Shown here: piece after piece, positions 11,601 to 26,600 of the stretch | How the letters are laid out: the number at the start of each line of letters is the position of its first letter | Position numbering within the stretch: position 1 is the stretch's first letter | Assembly: GCA_949752735.1 (NCBI GenBank) | Contig: OX457039.1 | Span: 72,169,932 to 72,233,931 of the forward strand | Length of the DNA stretch: 64,000 bases | Direction of reading: 5' to 3' | Origin: Lumbricus terrestris | Lineage: Eukaryota > Annelida > Clitellata > Crassiclitellata > Lumbricidae | Notes under the pieces: generated by a model | What the model saw: only the letters and a program-made list of their open reading frames with translations | The model's database searches: none | Told to the model about the DNA's origin: nothing | Program-made: the position numbers and the translations under genes

Positions 11601-14600
11601 CTGAGTGAATCAACAAATAATTACAAAGTCGTAGATGAAGATGACGACTCAACTTGATCAGAATTCATTAATCACAGAAGTCAAATCAAAGAATTTATCG
11701 TGCACACCACGAAACTGAATGAGATAAAATGACAGCTCAGAGGAACAATGCAAAGTCTGGTCTATAGTCGTCTAAAAGAATTATTTTAAAGGAAATGAAA
11801 GAGTTACGAATTGAAGAGTGGTTCTGACATCACATCAACAGCAGTGGAAGATAATTAACATTTTGTATCTAATTAAGTAGAATTAGCATTCGTTCAAAAT
11901 TTAAAAACTAGTTTATTTAGAACAACTAATTAATCAGAATTGCAACTCAACTAATTAATTAGAATTACAACCATAGGCGTAGGGGACATTTCGGCAGTGG
12001 GGGGGGGCAAAGATTTTACTTTTGCCCGAAAAGTATACCTTCAATTTTTGGCAGACCGACATTTTTCATCGACCAAATTTTCTGATAACTTTTTTAGTCA
12101 TTTCGTACAAATCTTCCGAAAATATAAAATCCTCTTATGCCTGTTTGCCCAAAAAAGGTTTGTCCAACCCCCATGTCTGTTCTGCCCGAAAAACACATTT
12201 GCCCAAAATTTGGGGGCATTTGCCCCCTGGACCTCCGCCTACGATTACAACTGAACTAATTAATTAGAACTCAACTAATTAATTAGGATTAGAACTCAAC
12301 TAATTAATTAGAATTAGAACTCAACTAATTAATTAGAATTAGAACTCAACTAATTAATTAGAATTAGAACTCAACTAATTGATTAGAATTAGAACTCAAC
12401 TAATTGATTAGAATTAGAACTCAACTAATTAATTAGAATTAGAACTCAACTAATTAATTAGAATTAGAACTCAACTAATTAATTAGAATTAGCTGTTGAT
12501 GCCAGAAGACAAAATGCCACAAAAAATGTAGGCTAATGATCCTGTGCAACGAAGGCAAACCTAAAATAAACTTCGGGAAATCTCTCGGGATGAGAATATT
12601 TCTAAAACAGGAAATTTCTATTGACGTTTACTTTACTTTCACATCCGTTCATATATTGAAATTTTCACAAAACATGCAACAATAAAACAGTTTTTCTTTA
12701 AAAGATAAAATAAAAACCTAAAACTTATGAAAACAAGATTTATTAGCTATAAAGGCATAGAGTAAAAGGAAAATAATTAGGTAATTGTGAAGCTAATCAT
12801 AAACTTTTAATTAGTAAAAATCCCAGTGAAACTCTGTCCTTTGTTTGTATGTGCACCTGTTATAGCACCACTTCAAGGTCCTGCTCAGAGGCACTCCCGA
12901 CTACAGCAAGGACACTGCATCAGAGTTTCATGCCGAAGCGCTGAGCAATTGCGAGTGAAGGATTTGCCCAAGGTCCCTATGCGGCGACTTGAGGTGAATT
13001 CGAACCTGCAATCCTTCGACTGCGATGAACATACCCACTACACCACCGCACCCCACGAGTTGGTTCCCATCCAAGATAAAATCAATGTCTGATTATAGAG
13101 CTCTGTATTTTGGCCAAACAAGAACGAAGCATAAGTTAGAGTAGAAACAGACATCAAGATGAAGACATGTGCAGCACATCAATTGACAACACATGAATAA
13201 CGCTTTGAAAAGAAACAGCCACGCTCACCTCCGTAGCTCTGGGTTGGATAAGATCCTCCCGCTCCTCCTCCTCCGTAGTAAGACTGGAACTGGCCTCCAC
13301 CTCCATATCCGCCTGTGTTCCATCCACCTCGACCGTAACCCATGCCACCACCACCTGCGTTGTAGCCTCCAAAACCTCCTCTCATATTGCCTCCCATTCT
13401 ACAATGTCATCAGATCATCCATCAGTCAGTCAACTCTCCCTCCAACAACTTCCTAACATAATCAGAGCTAAAACGAAGATGCAATCTAAGCTGCCAAACG
13501 AATCATGAAAACATTCCAAACTGAACATTTCTGAACGATTAATGAACGTCACAAACAATTTGCATTAATAACGAATACACAGAACTTCGATTGTTGAACC
13601 AAAATCCTGACCTTACTATGACCAGCGTCTGATCTTCACGGACAATACTGTCTTCACCAGTTTTGTCACTTCATCCATAAACTGAAATTTTGATGTCACA
13701 TTCACCTCAGAACAATTCACCAAACGCTGCCAGCATCATAAGCAGTAGAACCATTGCAAAGCATCTCCATAGCTTATAGCTTAAGAAGATGGATCCATGA
13801 TTTCTTTCTAAGACAGAACTTTACAGCCTAGAATTCTTTGTGCATAATATTTAAACTTTCAGGTGCAGTAAAGAAGACTGAGACCGGTTGCTGACCCTGC
13901 CATCAGTCCCCGTGACTGGCCTCCACGGAAGTTGCTGCCTCTCATCTGACCTCCTCGGTTGCCTCGGCCTCTTTGATTGTTATCGCGCCTGTCAAGACAT
14001 GAAACGGGAAAGGCTTCAGTAACGGAAAACAAATGATTAGAAAGAAAATGAAATCAACCACTCTCTTTTAAATCTGTTTTGCTTCTCTGTCTTCATCTCG
14101 CTCCCCATTTCCTCCTCAATCTGTCGCTCTTTCTATCACAAACTCTCTGTTTTGTCTCATTCTCTGTGTTTCACTTCTCTATCTGGTTGTAACACTGGAA
14201 CACAAAATGAAGCATGAGAAGAATATTGATAAGAGAATCAAGACTGAAGAGAAATCAGAGGGAAAAGGAATTGAATTAACAGTCACACCAAAGACAAATC
14301 CATTGACAAAACAAAACTCAATCCTACTTCTCCTCCTGCAGCTGATTTCTACTCAAATAATACCAGGGTCTAATAATTTCAAAAGGTCAATATAATGTCT
14401 GGTGACAATATTACGACTCTGAACATGCAACACCGCTGTGGCCGCATCGGCAGATGATGATGTTTCAACCAAAAGATGTGCAATATTTCTGGTGATTACC
14501 TAGAAGACTGGACCAGAGATCAGTAGTATTCATTTATCCTCATTATGAGATGCTAAAACTGTTAAGTGTGACATGAGACGCGTGTTGCGCAGCAGAGGTT

Positions 14601-17600
14601 GGCAGACAATGGTTTCACACAAATGGGACATACCCTCTCTGGTTGATGCTTCCAATCTTCTTTGGCTCATCATCCTTGTCAATGGCGCTCTCGTCTAATC
14701 TGCCCAACAACATTCCCCATCCGATGCGATGCTTCGTGTCCAAAGCCAACTTCTCCTTCGTCTGAACAATCGTCTGCACACATCAGACAACAAACAAAAT
14801 CAAACCAGACGACAAAAACAAAAGACACTGCATATTATACGTGAAACACACATGCACGCACACACACACACAGTTACTACGTCACCTTGGGCACATGACA
14901 TATTTCCTTAAAAACAAATAAATTTAATTGCATAATTTAAACAACTATTAACTATAATTAATAGAATTCAATGCAAAGTCTAATTAATTGCTTGTCTGCC
15001 ATGAAAGCAGAGCTAACCAATTCGATGCAGTTATAACTTACTGAGTGGAGCTCACTCTTGACTAGAGATGTAGCTTTTCCGGAAAAAAATATTCTTCGGA
15101 AAATTTTCGGATATTTTCCGTAGGCCGGAAAATACACTCGACACATAATGTCACATTTCCCTCTCAGACAACATAGGAAAATTTGAGTTTCTAAAGTTCC
15201 TTTTATCTACAGTATTTCTGGCAATGTGGGAAACATTCACCTTCACCTTGTGCTGTCAGCTCGTAGAGCTCTAGCGATCGTCCTCACACACATTCTCCAT
15301 TGTTCTCTGTTCGCAGACAAGTCCCTCAGTTCTTCCAAATTTATGCCAGTTATGTCGTGTATCTTGTCCATCCATTTCATCCTTGGTCTGCTGCGTCTTC
15401 TCCTTCCCTCACCACAAGCCAGCATCATTTCCTTCTCCAAACCATCAGATCGCATTACATGCCCGAAGAATCTTAGCTTCAATCTTGTCGCGAGTTGTTT
15501 TAACGACTCTTCGTTTTCCAATCCTATCTCCATTCTTATAGATTCGTTCGTTCTTTTCTCTGTCCAGGATATTCTCAACATCTTCCTCCAAATCCACATT
15601 TCGCATGCGTTAATCTTTTTCTCCATATTCTTTGTCTTTGTCCATGTCTCGCAGCCATATAATATCGCAGGAAAGATTAGTGCTCTCATGAGCCTCTTTT
15701 TAGTATCTAAACTTACAAGTTTGTCCTTCCATATCCTTTCCAGTCCAATCATGGCGGTTTTCCCTATCGCTATCCTTCGTTTTATTTCTGGATCACATTT
15801 TCCCTCTTTTTCGATCAGCGATCTAAAGGTAGACAAACATACAGAGAGAGAGAGAGACAGAAAGGTAGACAAACATACAGAGAGAGAGAGAGAGACAGAA
15901 AGGTAGACAAACATAGAGAGAGAGACAGACAGAGAGAGGGGGAGAATCTTTCATACTTTCTCAATCTCATTCAGGTCGTGTTGGCTTTTGTTGTACGGAT
16001 TCTTCTGAATTCTTTGCAGTTTGCGAACTTTGTCGATGAAGATTTGTCGCAGACTGTCACTGAGCAGACCTTCACAGCAAGACAGAAAGAAATGTCAACG
16101 ACCATGTCTGACTACGCTAGACACATTCGTACCTCTTAGCAATTCTAGTCATCATTCTGAACAGCAGAACTAAGCCAACATCATGGCATCGTATATGTGA
16201 TATGGCATCGTATATGTGATATGGCATCGTATATGTGATATGGCATCGTACATATGATGTGGCATCGTATATATGATATGGCATCGTATATATATATCAA
16301 AGACATTGCCTTCTTTAAGGATTACAACAAGATTCAGTAAAAAGACCAACAACTACCAATTAGCATTCATGCACTGAAGCAACACAGGTAATCCTAGCAA
16401 ATGGATCTTAATCTGGTTGACCTTTGTCTTAAATTGGCCTTGTCCAACCGTCATTGGTCAATGCGTTACGCATTAGACGACACATCGTCACGATGCTGCA
16501 ACACAATTAATTACCTACAAATTCTGTGGACATTTACTCTGAGCACACAATCCTCATTACCCCATTCTTAAGGTCTTTCGTCAACAATAAATACTCAACG
16601 CACAATGAAGGGAACGCACATCTCCTGTGCGTCTGGAATCTATTGAGTTGGCAGCAATGATGGAGCAATTCAGCCTGGCTGAACAATATATTGCTCAGCC
16701 GACCCACAGCCGCCTAGAGGTCGGTTGCTACACATCAGTCACATCAGAGTCAATGTTCATCCTCCCATCCATCTGACCACAGGTCGTCATCTCATCATCA
16801 TGGCCTCCATTACGTTCATCTATAATGCAATGTGCTATGGTGCTGCAGAAATCGCTGTAGTCATTCATACGAGGCGTGAACATGGGAAATGGAAAGTAAG
16901 AGGAGATTGCCAACCATACTGCCATGCTAGATGCTCAGGTGAAAAAAGAAGCAATCAAGAGCACACAGATCTATGCAGCGAGTCTTTTCCTCATCATGGA
17001 GAAAACAAATCGAAGTTTCAATCCAAAACGAACAATAGAAACCGACGTCCTGCTCCTCAATATTCCAGTAACATCTATGCGTCTGTAATTTCGTTTCCTC
17101 ACCGAATCTGTCCTTTCGGACGCCGATTGCTCGCGTCACAAAGAGCTTTTCGTCATTCAACTCCTTCCCTTTGTGGGTCTCAAGAGCGGCTGCTGCCTCC
17201 TCCTCGGATCCATACTCTATGTACGCATGGCTACAAGAACAGTCGACATGTAGCAACATTTTACTAAAGCCGATTGTACTAATTAGTCAATTGTATTTCA
17301 ACAGATTAGCAAACGTTTCAGTCATAACAACGCACAGACGTAACATCCAGACTGACGCAGACAGACGCACATTCAGCCAATCGCCGCCAGCAATTGCAAT
17401 TGCGCGAAACTAAGTGAGAATGACAGCAGGACAATAACAGAGAAGCAATAACTGAATACGTGGATTAATGTTAAAAAATGTTAGAAGAGGTAAAAGGTGA
17501 GCCGAGAAGAAGTCTTTTTTTACTTTCTTCATCTAGAATTATTAATATCCTGATGCTGCCGGCTGCTGTTTAAGTCTACAATTACTGTCAGAAATTGTCC

Positions 17601-20600
17601 TCCAATGGGACGGCATTTAAATGGCCAAAACATTGCTGCTATTTTGAACGCATACATCTAGAGACAGGCCATCATTGTTTAGAGATAGAGTTAATTGAGT
17701 GAATTGAGAAGGAGGAGCCACTACAAGCCCCGATCTCGAGTGTATTGGCCCTTCTCTTTACCGAGTCTGTTCCAAATTCTCAGCATTTCCTTCGATTTCC
17801 TTATGAGGCAAAATAACTCGCAAAGCATCAGGAAAAAGATCGCTCAAAGTTGCCTCAGTTACCCCTTCAATCGGTAAATTACCAACAAAGAGCAGACGCT
17901 GAACGACTGATCCTGAAACAACAGTAAATCACAACCACCTGTTGTACTACATCATCATCATTTGCAGACATGGCGGCAGCTCAACGGCTGGCCGAACCAC
18001 GCGCGGGATTTTCAGTTAATGCAGGGAGATTCCCTGTCATCAGGGAAACAATAGGTGCTGCCATTTAATAGATCATATTTAGCATTTCTATTCATAAAGC
18101 AAAGAAATGCTTTGGCATTATGCTCGTCAGTTTACGACTTCATAGCATTTTCAGTATATTGTGGTGCTCTTGAATTGTTCGAAAAAATTTCAGTTTCATT
18201 GTAAGTGAAAGAAAAAAGACATAAAGTCAGTAGACAAAGAAGAAATAAAGGACAAACAAATACAGAAATTTATGCAATTTAATTTTTTTTAAAGTAATGC
18301 ATTTTACATAACGTTTCTTCGTGTAACATATTTTAGACATTTCGCAAAAGAAAAATTACTGGATAAAACAGCTGCTTACGAAAAATCATATAATAATAAA
18401 AAAGAAGATATTTTGTAAGAGACAAATAGAAACAGATTGGCAAAATACGAACAACTGCCTCAAAGATTTCCGACTTACCTCCTTCAATAAGAGAAAACAC
18501 AGCAGAACAGAGACTAGAAACACTTATTTCGCAATCACCTATCCATGTCATTTATGAGGTTCCTGGCCACACTCACTGACTCTTCTACATGCCCCACAGC
18601 AAGATTGCAAAGAGTTGGTTGGCAAGTGCCCCTACCAATGTCCCATTCAAACAAGGACCTTCTGGAGTGGGAGTCATTTGACACAATATTAAGATTCAAT
18701 GGAAGACTACAAATCCCAGATGCAGGCATCAACTGAAGATTATGAACAGGAGTACTCATAGAATACAAGTATTAACACAGCATCAGATAGAGTAGAAAAC
18801 AATAACCGTTGCAAACAGTTTCACTAACATTCTCATTGAATTTCCCTCAACCAGCCAAGTGTAAATGCATGGATTGCATGAGCAAAAACTAACCCCAGCC
18901 AAATATGGCAAGTACAATTAAATTAAATCATGAGCAATCTGGAATGCTAAATGCATTCGATTAGAACCATTAAGAAGATAATTTTTATAGACAAAGGTAT
19001 AAATCCATTGTGGAATCATCGCAAATCGACATCTTTGTGATTAAACCCTAATTGAGATATAAGACACATCTTCTGTCCTTCCAACCCAGGACTTAATCTT
19101 TTTCTCTTTTCTCCTTCACAGATCCTTTACCCTAGCGTAACACAAAACCCAGAGGATATTTGCATTTCATTTGCTGTTAAACACAAAACCCAAAGCCAGA
19201 TAATCATTCAGCAGAGTAACTGGAAGAACAAACCTGTGTCTGGAGTCTGTTCCTTCCTAACAATCGGCAAAAAGTCATCTGAAAAAGTCAGAGGAAAGCA
19301 GCACAAATATCTCAATATAAGCACAACATGATCATTTGAGATCCATGTAGTGTTGTTAACATACAACAAAAATTTAGGACACTGCACTTAAATACAGGTT
19401 GTTAAAATATGGTTTATAAAGGTCATTATAAAAAAGAATCATGACATTCGAAGTTGGCAGTCCAAAACAACTAGAGATAGAAGATCAAGATCCTTGAACT
19501 GTCTTAGAAAAAGATGCACAGAAACAATAGAAAAGAATGCAAACCTTCCATAAAATTAGAATCAATTGTCAAACCAAGTTGAAGAATTACTAGATAGTGC
19601 CCCCAGAAATTCGCGATCTTGCGCAGCGCAAATTTTGCGCAAATTTCCAGGTTTAGCGCAACAGCGCAAAAATTGGCAATCCGCGCGATTTTAGCGCAAA
19701 TTTTGACAAAATCTTGCTAATTTTTCTAAATTGGGCTTTGATTGACTTAAAATTACCGCGGCCCATGACAGTTCAACATAGAAACAACGACCGATGCGCG
19801 ATAATCAAAATGGCGGCCGCCGAATGGGATGAAATTATAGATGAATTTTTAGTTAAAGATCGATATTTTTGGTAGTAACGTACAAACTTATAGTATACAC
19901 AATTCCAGAACTTCACGGCCACACAAAAAAATGTGTTAGACGAAGTTTCTCAAAGCGGTCACACAGCAGCGTCGCTTGCTGTCTTGGCTTATGACAGAAC
20001 GAACGCATTTAATCTATAGGCGCCAGGCGTGCACACAAAAACGGAAGGCTAGTACTCAGCACGTTGTGTAACTTGGTGATTCATTATAATAATAATTATA
20101 GGCATATATAATACTATTTTGAAGTTACATTTGTAATGAGCGTAGATTTCGGTGGGCATAAATTTTGCAAAATTAAAATTATGTGTGATCGTCTGAATAC
20201 ATTAATCTTATGGTTATAGGAACTTTATAACTGCATTTTTGGCTGGATTGTCTAATTTCTAGAACGCCAAAGCTTTACACTAAATGACAAAAACACTGTT
20301 AGATACTTTGGTACACTGATTCAATGAAAAAATAGCGAACATTTTGATTTTGTAACTTGCGCAAAATTCACGCAAATTTATCGTTTTTTGTGCGCAATTT
20401 TTTCAATTTTTTGGCGCAAATTTCTGGGGGCCCTAACTAGACATAGTTAAATGGAAACAATGGTCAAAGTAGAGGACAAGATGCAACCAGATGGGACCAT
20501 TGTCTGTGTTGCAGACAAAAGAGAAAGTCTGCAGCTTGGTTAAAGATGATGAATGCCACTAAAATACAAAGGAGCTGTCTAATGTAGAATGGAGCATCAT

Positions 20601-23600
20601 TGCGCATAAGCATCAGGATAGTACGCTTCACATTGTCCATGTAGTTGAAGCCACAGCTCCATGTAGTTAAAGCCACAGCTCCATGTAGTTAAAGCTACAG
20701 CTCCATGTAGTTAAAGCTACAGCTCCATGTAGTTAAAGCTACAGCTCCATGTAGTTAAAGCTACAGCTCCATGTAGTTAAAGCTACAGCTCCATGTAGTC
20801 AAAGCTACAGCTCCATGTAGTTAAAGCCACAGCTCCATGTAGTCAAAGCTACAGCATGAACAAACAGAGAGATTCCATAAATTATCCGAACTGTGGCATA
20901 TTTCAAATGGACTGAAGCAAATAAATCCACAAAAGCAGCAATCCCATGGATATAAAATGGCCAAAATCCGACATTGCCTTAATTTCACATGAACTGTAAA
21001 CTCCTGTAAAAATGAAATGCTGTGTGAGCCAACGACTAACCATCTGAATCCTTGAATTCAAATGTCAAGTGATCAACAGTCAACGTCTCTCGAAATGCCT
21101 TCAGCTGCTCCTTCACTTCTTCTGCCTCTGCAGATGACTTCAACAGAAGCCTCACCTGACTGAAACAACAGCAAACACAATCCAAAACATATCAGATTCG
21201 CATTCTGCCTATTCTTCTTCTTCTTTTAGTCGATCTACGGATTTAATTGCAGAATGCAAACTGACATATCCATCCATCCATTCATACATCCATCATCCTT
21301 CATCCATCACCCATCCATCTTTTTTGTGGAATGGCCTCCCTCCCACTATCCGTAATAAGATCTTATTGGGGGTGTCATCTTCAGCTCTTTGCTACTTGAA
21401 GTCTTTTTTATTTCCTCGGCGCTGTCACGCTTAGAGCGCCTCTGAATAGCTAGTCTGTAAGAGGCGCTTAAGGCCAAAAAAAATAATGTTGTGTTTCCGG
21501 TAACCCGACCGACCCTCTTTTATTGCCGCGACCCAAATAATTTTGTAAAAAAAATTATTTAAAAAAAAAATTTTATTAAAAAAAAATTTTTTCTTAAAAT
21601 TTTTTCTTACAATTTTTTAATTTAAAAAAAAAAAATTATTATTGACATAATACGGTGACATTGCCTTCCGTATAGAGTTGGATCTTAGGCTAAAAAAATG
21701 TTGTGTTTCGGGTAACCCAACCGACTCACTTTTATTGCCGCGACTCGGAAAATTTTGTGTAATTTTTTATTTACAGTGACATTGCCTTAGAGTTTCACGC
21801 CTGCCTAACTACTTCCTGGTTGCCAGTCTTGAGAAACCTCTAGCCTTATCATTCTCACTTGATCCACCTCTAATGGTGACTAGGGGAAAAGAACCTAGCA
21901 ACATCTAGGTGTAACTAGTCACTGGCTCGGCCAGTCTGGAACGACCCCTAGCAGTGATGTTCTGTTCGCACTCATCTTCCCCTTCCCTTCCCACTTTATC
22001 TTACCAGAAAAAATGTCAACAAAATGAAATTAATAGAATTGTTTTCTAGAGCAATTTTAGGTGCAGACAGTCGGGAAATAGGCAGTTTATACTTGCTTAG
22101 AACACGTACTTTGTTGCAGCATGTACCTTTATGCAAAAAAGAGTAGTGGGTATAATTTTTCGAATAGTCACTGTATGAAAATATTTTAACAAAATAAAAA
22201 TATTTTTCGACCTACCTACCCAATTTTTTGGAGCTCTGTTACCGGAAACACACCATTATTTTTTTTTGGCCTAATAAATGCTCTTACTATCTTTTAAACT
22301 ATTCTTGACCATCATTAACCCTTTGCTGCAATCATCAGTTGATGCGTTGTCTGCATAGTATGTGACCAATTTTTACGAAACCAGTCGGTTGTCGCAACAT
22401 GTCATCAGGTAGAAAATGACCAAAATGATGGGAAACCTCTAACTGGTCGTAATTGACTTGAATGCAAAAACAAGTTTTAAAATATATATTTAACACAAAT
22501 GACGAATAAAATGCTTGTTTAGACGTATCTAAATGCGTGAAAATTAATTTTTTACTAAGAGCCCTAAATCTGCTTATCGAGATCGAAAGTCAGAATTTCA
22601 GTCAAAATTAGCTACTTTTGTTGCGATATTAAATTAGGTTACAGGCCGAATCGAAAAGCGTGATTGGTCTCGTTTTGAACAAGGAAATCCCCTTTTTCTG
22701 TTCTATTAATAAAACATGAACGCCTTGTATTTAGTACGCCCAGAGAGTGGCCTGAAATAGATCGACTAACAGAAACAAATCCAGAATAGCGCTATAAAAC
22801 AGACACGTGACCAAATCTTGAGCCGTGGTTGGGTGAACGATTGAAGGTCGCATGGCCTCACTCGCTATAACGGGATGAATCATTTATTTTCTTCGCTTTT
22901 CACTAAAATAACTTAATGTTCAAAATGGGGAACATTTTGTAAATCTGTAGAGTACACTTGCAATGGTCGAAGCTACGCAGTGGCCAAATTGTATTTAAAT
23001 CGGTCCAATAGAAATAGCCGTTTCATACGAGAATGTCAATAATTATATCGCTAAACTTTGCACGCGATTTTCTCATTTAACAGTTTATGTATACCATCGG
23101 ATTTAAAATTCTATAACTCCGGTTATATGTGAGATATAGAAAAACCGCTAAGAGTTTTGGAAAGGAAAATGAAGCATCAACAGCAAATTGCCAAAAAGTG
23201 AAAAATTTAATTTTGAAGAAGCGACCGGTTTTGTGAAAACGGGTCACATATTATAATATAAATTGAGTGTCAGAAGTCATTAGAATAGATTAATTAACCG
23301 ATTTTCTCTTGTTTATCCTTTATGTCCAACCTGTTCCATGACATTAATTAAGCTGCAAAACATCAGCCATCATAACCATGTGTGTGTGTGTGTGTGTGTG
23401 CCATTCTCCCATTCCTTGTCAGCTGGATATGGCTGCTGATATGTAACATCAGCTTTCTCCCACATTCCACACCACAATCTGTAGCCAAGGAATCTTTCCA
23501 GCTAAAGAGCATCATCATCTGACATTCGTTTTGTATCATATGACTCACCCAGTCGTTGTTTTTCCAGACGATTTGTCATGGAAGTAAATGCTGAACTTCT

Positions 23601-26600
23601 GAGTCCTTTCGAGCAATCCTTTGAAAACGTCAGAGCTGAGATCGGCCAAATCAACCGGATAAATGAGGAGACTTCGCTCTTTGTAACTTGGAACAAGATC
23701 TATGAAGAAGAAAGAGATTGAGCGTCAGAAGAGATTGCTCAAAGCAATCGCAATTCTTTCAGAGACTAAGATTGCAAGCACAAAAGTAAATAGAAAAGTA
23801 AATAAGGCAATTAGACATACATGTAGAGTATGAGCAGGTCTATAAAAGGAGAGAAGAAGATGCTGTGATGGTCGAAGGAGAATAGACGAATAACTAAGAG
23901 AAAAGCTGAGATGATAAAAATTATGAAGACCAATCATCATCAGAACACAATTTCTTACAAGAAAACCAGATATTTCATATAAAGACTTTTGTTCGAAGCT
24001 CGTCACCGATTCCTGGCAACATATCGGTTGTCACATATCATGAGCCATGAGTAGGCTAATAACAATGTGTGGAGCTTGGCAGCCGGTCATATGGTCAACA
24101 GGTTATATGGTCATTTGGTCAACTGCAATTATGGTCATATGGTAAACTGGTCACAGGGGAACTGGTCATATGATCAACACAAGATTCAAGATGGTCAACT
24201 GGTCATAGGGCCAACTGGTCACAGGGTCAAGTGGTCACAGGGTCGACTGATCATGGGGCCAACTGGTCATAGGGTCAACTGGTCATAGGGTCAACTAGTC
24301 ATAGGGCCAACTGGTCACAGGGTCAACTGGTCACAGGGTCAACTAGTCATATGGCAAACTGGTCATAGGGTCAACTAGTCATAGAGTCAACTGATCACAG
24401 GGTCAACTGGTCATAGGGTCAACTGGTCATAGGGTGAACTGGTCATAGGGTGAACTGGTCATATGGTAAACTGGTCAGTCAACTGGTCATAGGGTCAGCT
24501 AGTCATATAGTCAACTGGTCACAAGGTCAACTGGTCACAGGGTCAACTGGTCATATGGTAAACTGGTCATAGGGTCAACTGGTCACAGGGTCAATTGGTC
24601 ATATGGTCAATTGGTCATATGGTAAACTGGTCATAGGGTCAACTGGTCATATGGTAAACTGGTCGTAGGGTCAACTGGTCGTAGGGTCAACTGGTCACAG
24701 GGTCAACTGGTCATATGGTAAACTGGTCATAGGGTCAACTAGTCATAGGGTCAACTGATCACAGGGTCAACTGGTCATAGGGTCAACTGGTCATAGGGTC
24801 AACTGGTCACAGGGTCAACTGGTCACATGGTAAACTGGTCATAGGGTCAACTAGTCATAGGGTCAACTGATCACAGGGTCAACTGGTCATAGGGTTCACT
24901 GGTCACAGGGTCAACTGGTCATAGGGTTCACTGGTCATAGGCTCAACTGATCACAGGGTCAACTGGTCATAGGGTCAACTGGTCACAGGGTCAACTGGTC
25001 ATAGGGTTAACTGGTCATAGGGTCAACTGGTCATAGGGTTGACTGATCACAGAGTCAACTGGTCATAGGGTCAACTGATCACAGGGACAATTGGTCATAG
25101 GGTCAACTGGTCATAGGGTCAACTGGTCATAGGGTCAACTGGTCATAGAGTCAACTGGTCATAGGGTCAACTGATCACAGAGTCAACTGGTCATAGGGTC
25201 AACTGATCACAGGGTCAACTGGTCATAGGGTCAACTGGTCATAGAGTCAACTGGTCATAGGGTCAACTGATCACAGAGTCAACTGGTCATAGGGTCAACT
25301 GATCACAGGGACAATTGGTCATAGGGTTAACTGGTCATAGGGTCAACTGGTCATAGGGTTGACTGATCATGGGGTTAACTGATCACAGGGACAATTGGTC
25401 ACAGGTTCACTGATCACAGGGACAATTGGTCATAGGGTCAACTGGTCATAGGGTCAACTGGTCATAGAGTCAACTGGTCGTAGGGTCAACTGATCACAGA
25501 GTCAACTGGTCATAGGGTCAACTGATCACAGGGACAATTGGTCATAGGGTCAACTGGTCATAGAGTCAACTGGTCATAGAGTCAACTGGTCATAGGGTCA
25601 ACTGATCACAGAGTCAACTGGTCATAGGGTCAACTGATCACAGGGACAAATGGTCATAGGGTCAACTGGTCATAGGGTCAACTGGTCATAGAGTCAACTG
25701 GTCATAGGGTCAACTGATCACAGAGTCAACTGGTCATAGAGTCAACTGGTCATAGGGTCAACTGATCACAGAGTCAACTGGTCATAGGGTCAACTGATCA
25801 CAGGGACAATTGGTCATAGGGTCAACTGATCACAGGGACAATTGGTCATAGGGTCAACTGGTCATAGGGTCAACTGATCATAGGGTCGAATCATTCAACA
25901 GGCGATTAATTACCTGCATGGACTTCGTTTCTGAATGGAACGATGAGCTTCTTAGAATTCCACGTCAGTTTGAAACAATCCCCTGAAAAGAGAAAACGAC
26001 AGAAAACTGAAAACAGATTAAGAAAAGCATTGATCACTTAACAATGCACAGCAACCTTTCTATTCTTTTACAATCGATCAAATTGACACATCTGAACTGA
26101 AAACCATTATATGGCTAACAACGAACACACAGAGAATTAAAACGAAGGACAGAATTATGACTTTTAAACTTTTATGTTGATCGCTGATTGGCTGGTTTGT
26201 AGCTTGTTAATCATTGGTGTAACTTACTAGACCTGTTTGTATTTAGTCAGGCTTTTAAAGATGACCTTCTATATGAAATTCTTCTCATCCATTGAGGTCA
26301 GGGACATGCAGCACAAAAGTCATGGGTCCAGGACGGAGGCATTGACAGTGTAGGAAGCACTAAGCAACAAATTGGAAAAATAAAAAACATCCAAATGACA
26401 ATTATTCAGATGAAACTCTGAGCAGTGATGAAAGGTTAAATGTGTATCAGTTAGACACAGAGCTGCTTCAACTGCTCTCAAACATGGCCCAACATGGTCA
26501 CACATGGCCAGGTGCGCACTTGCTTTCGTTAATAACAGTTTTGAAAGACAAACAAACAAAGTGCAGCATTTACTAAAATCAGGATTAAAGCGAGAATTTT

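Noticed and set aside
16725..17267. A 180-codon plus-strand frame
   Set aside because: It is antisense to exon 10 of the SAP-RRM gene and part of intron 10. It shows no recognisable domain.
18333..18551. An extra SAP-RRM exon near 18470-18530 with donor GTAAGT
   Set aside because: Exon 8 joins exon 9 in phase without it, and its translation is hydrophobic and unlike the rest. It might be an alternative exon but nothing supports it.
24065..25889. CRISPR-like array
   Set aside because: Units are contiguous 16-mers with no unique spacers, in an intron of a eukaryotic gene.
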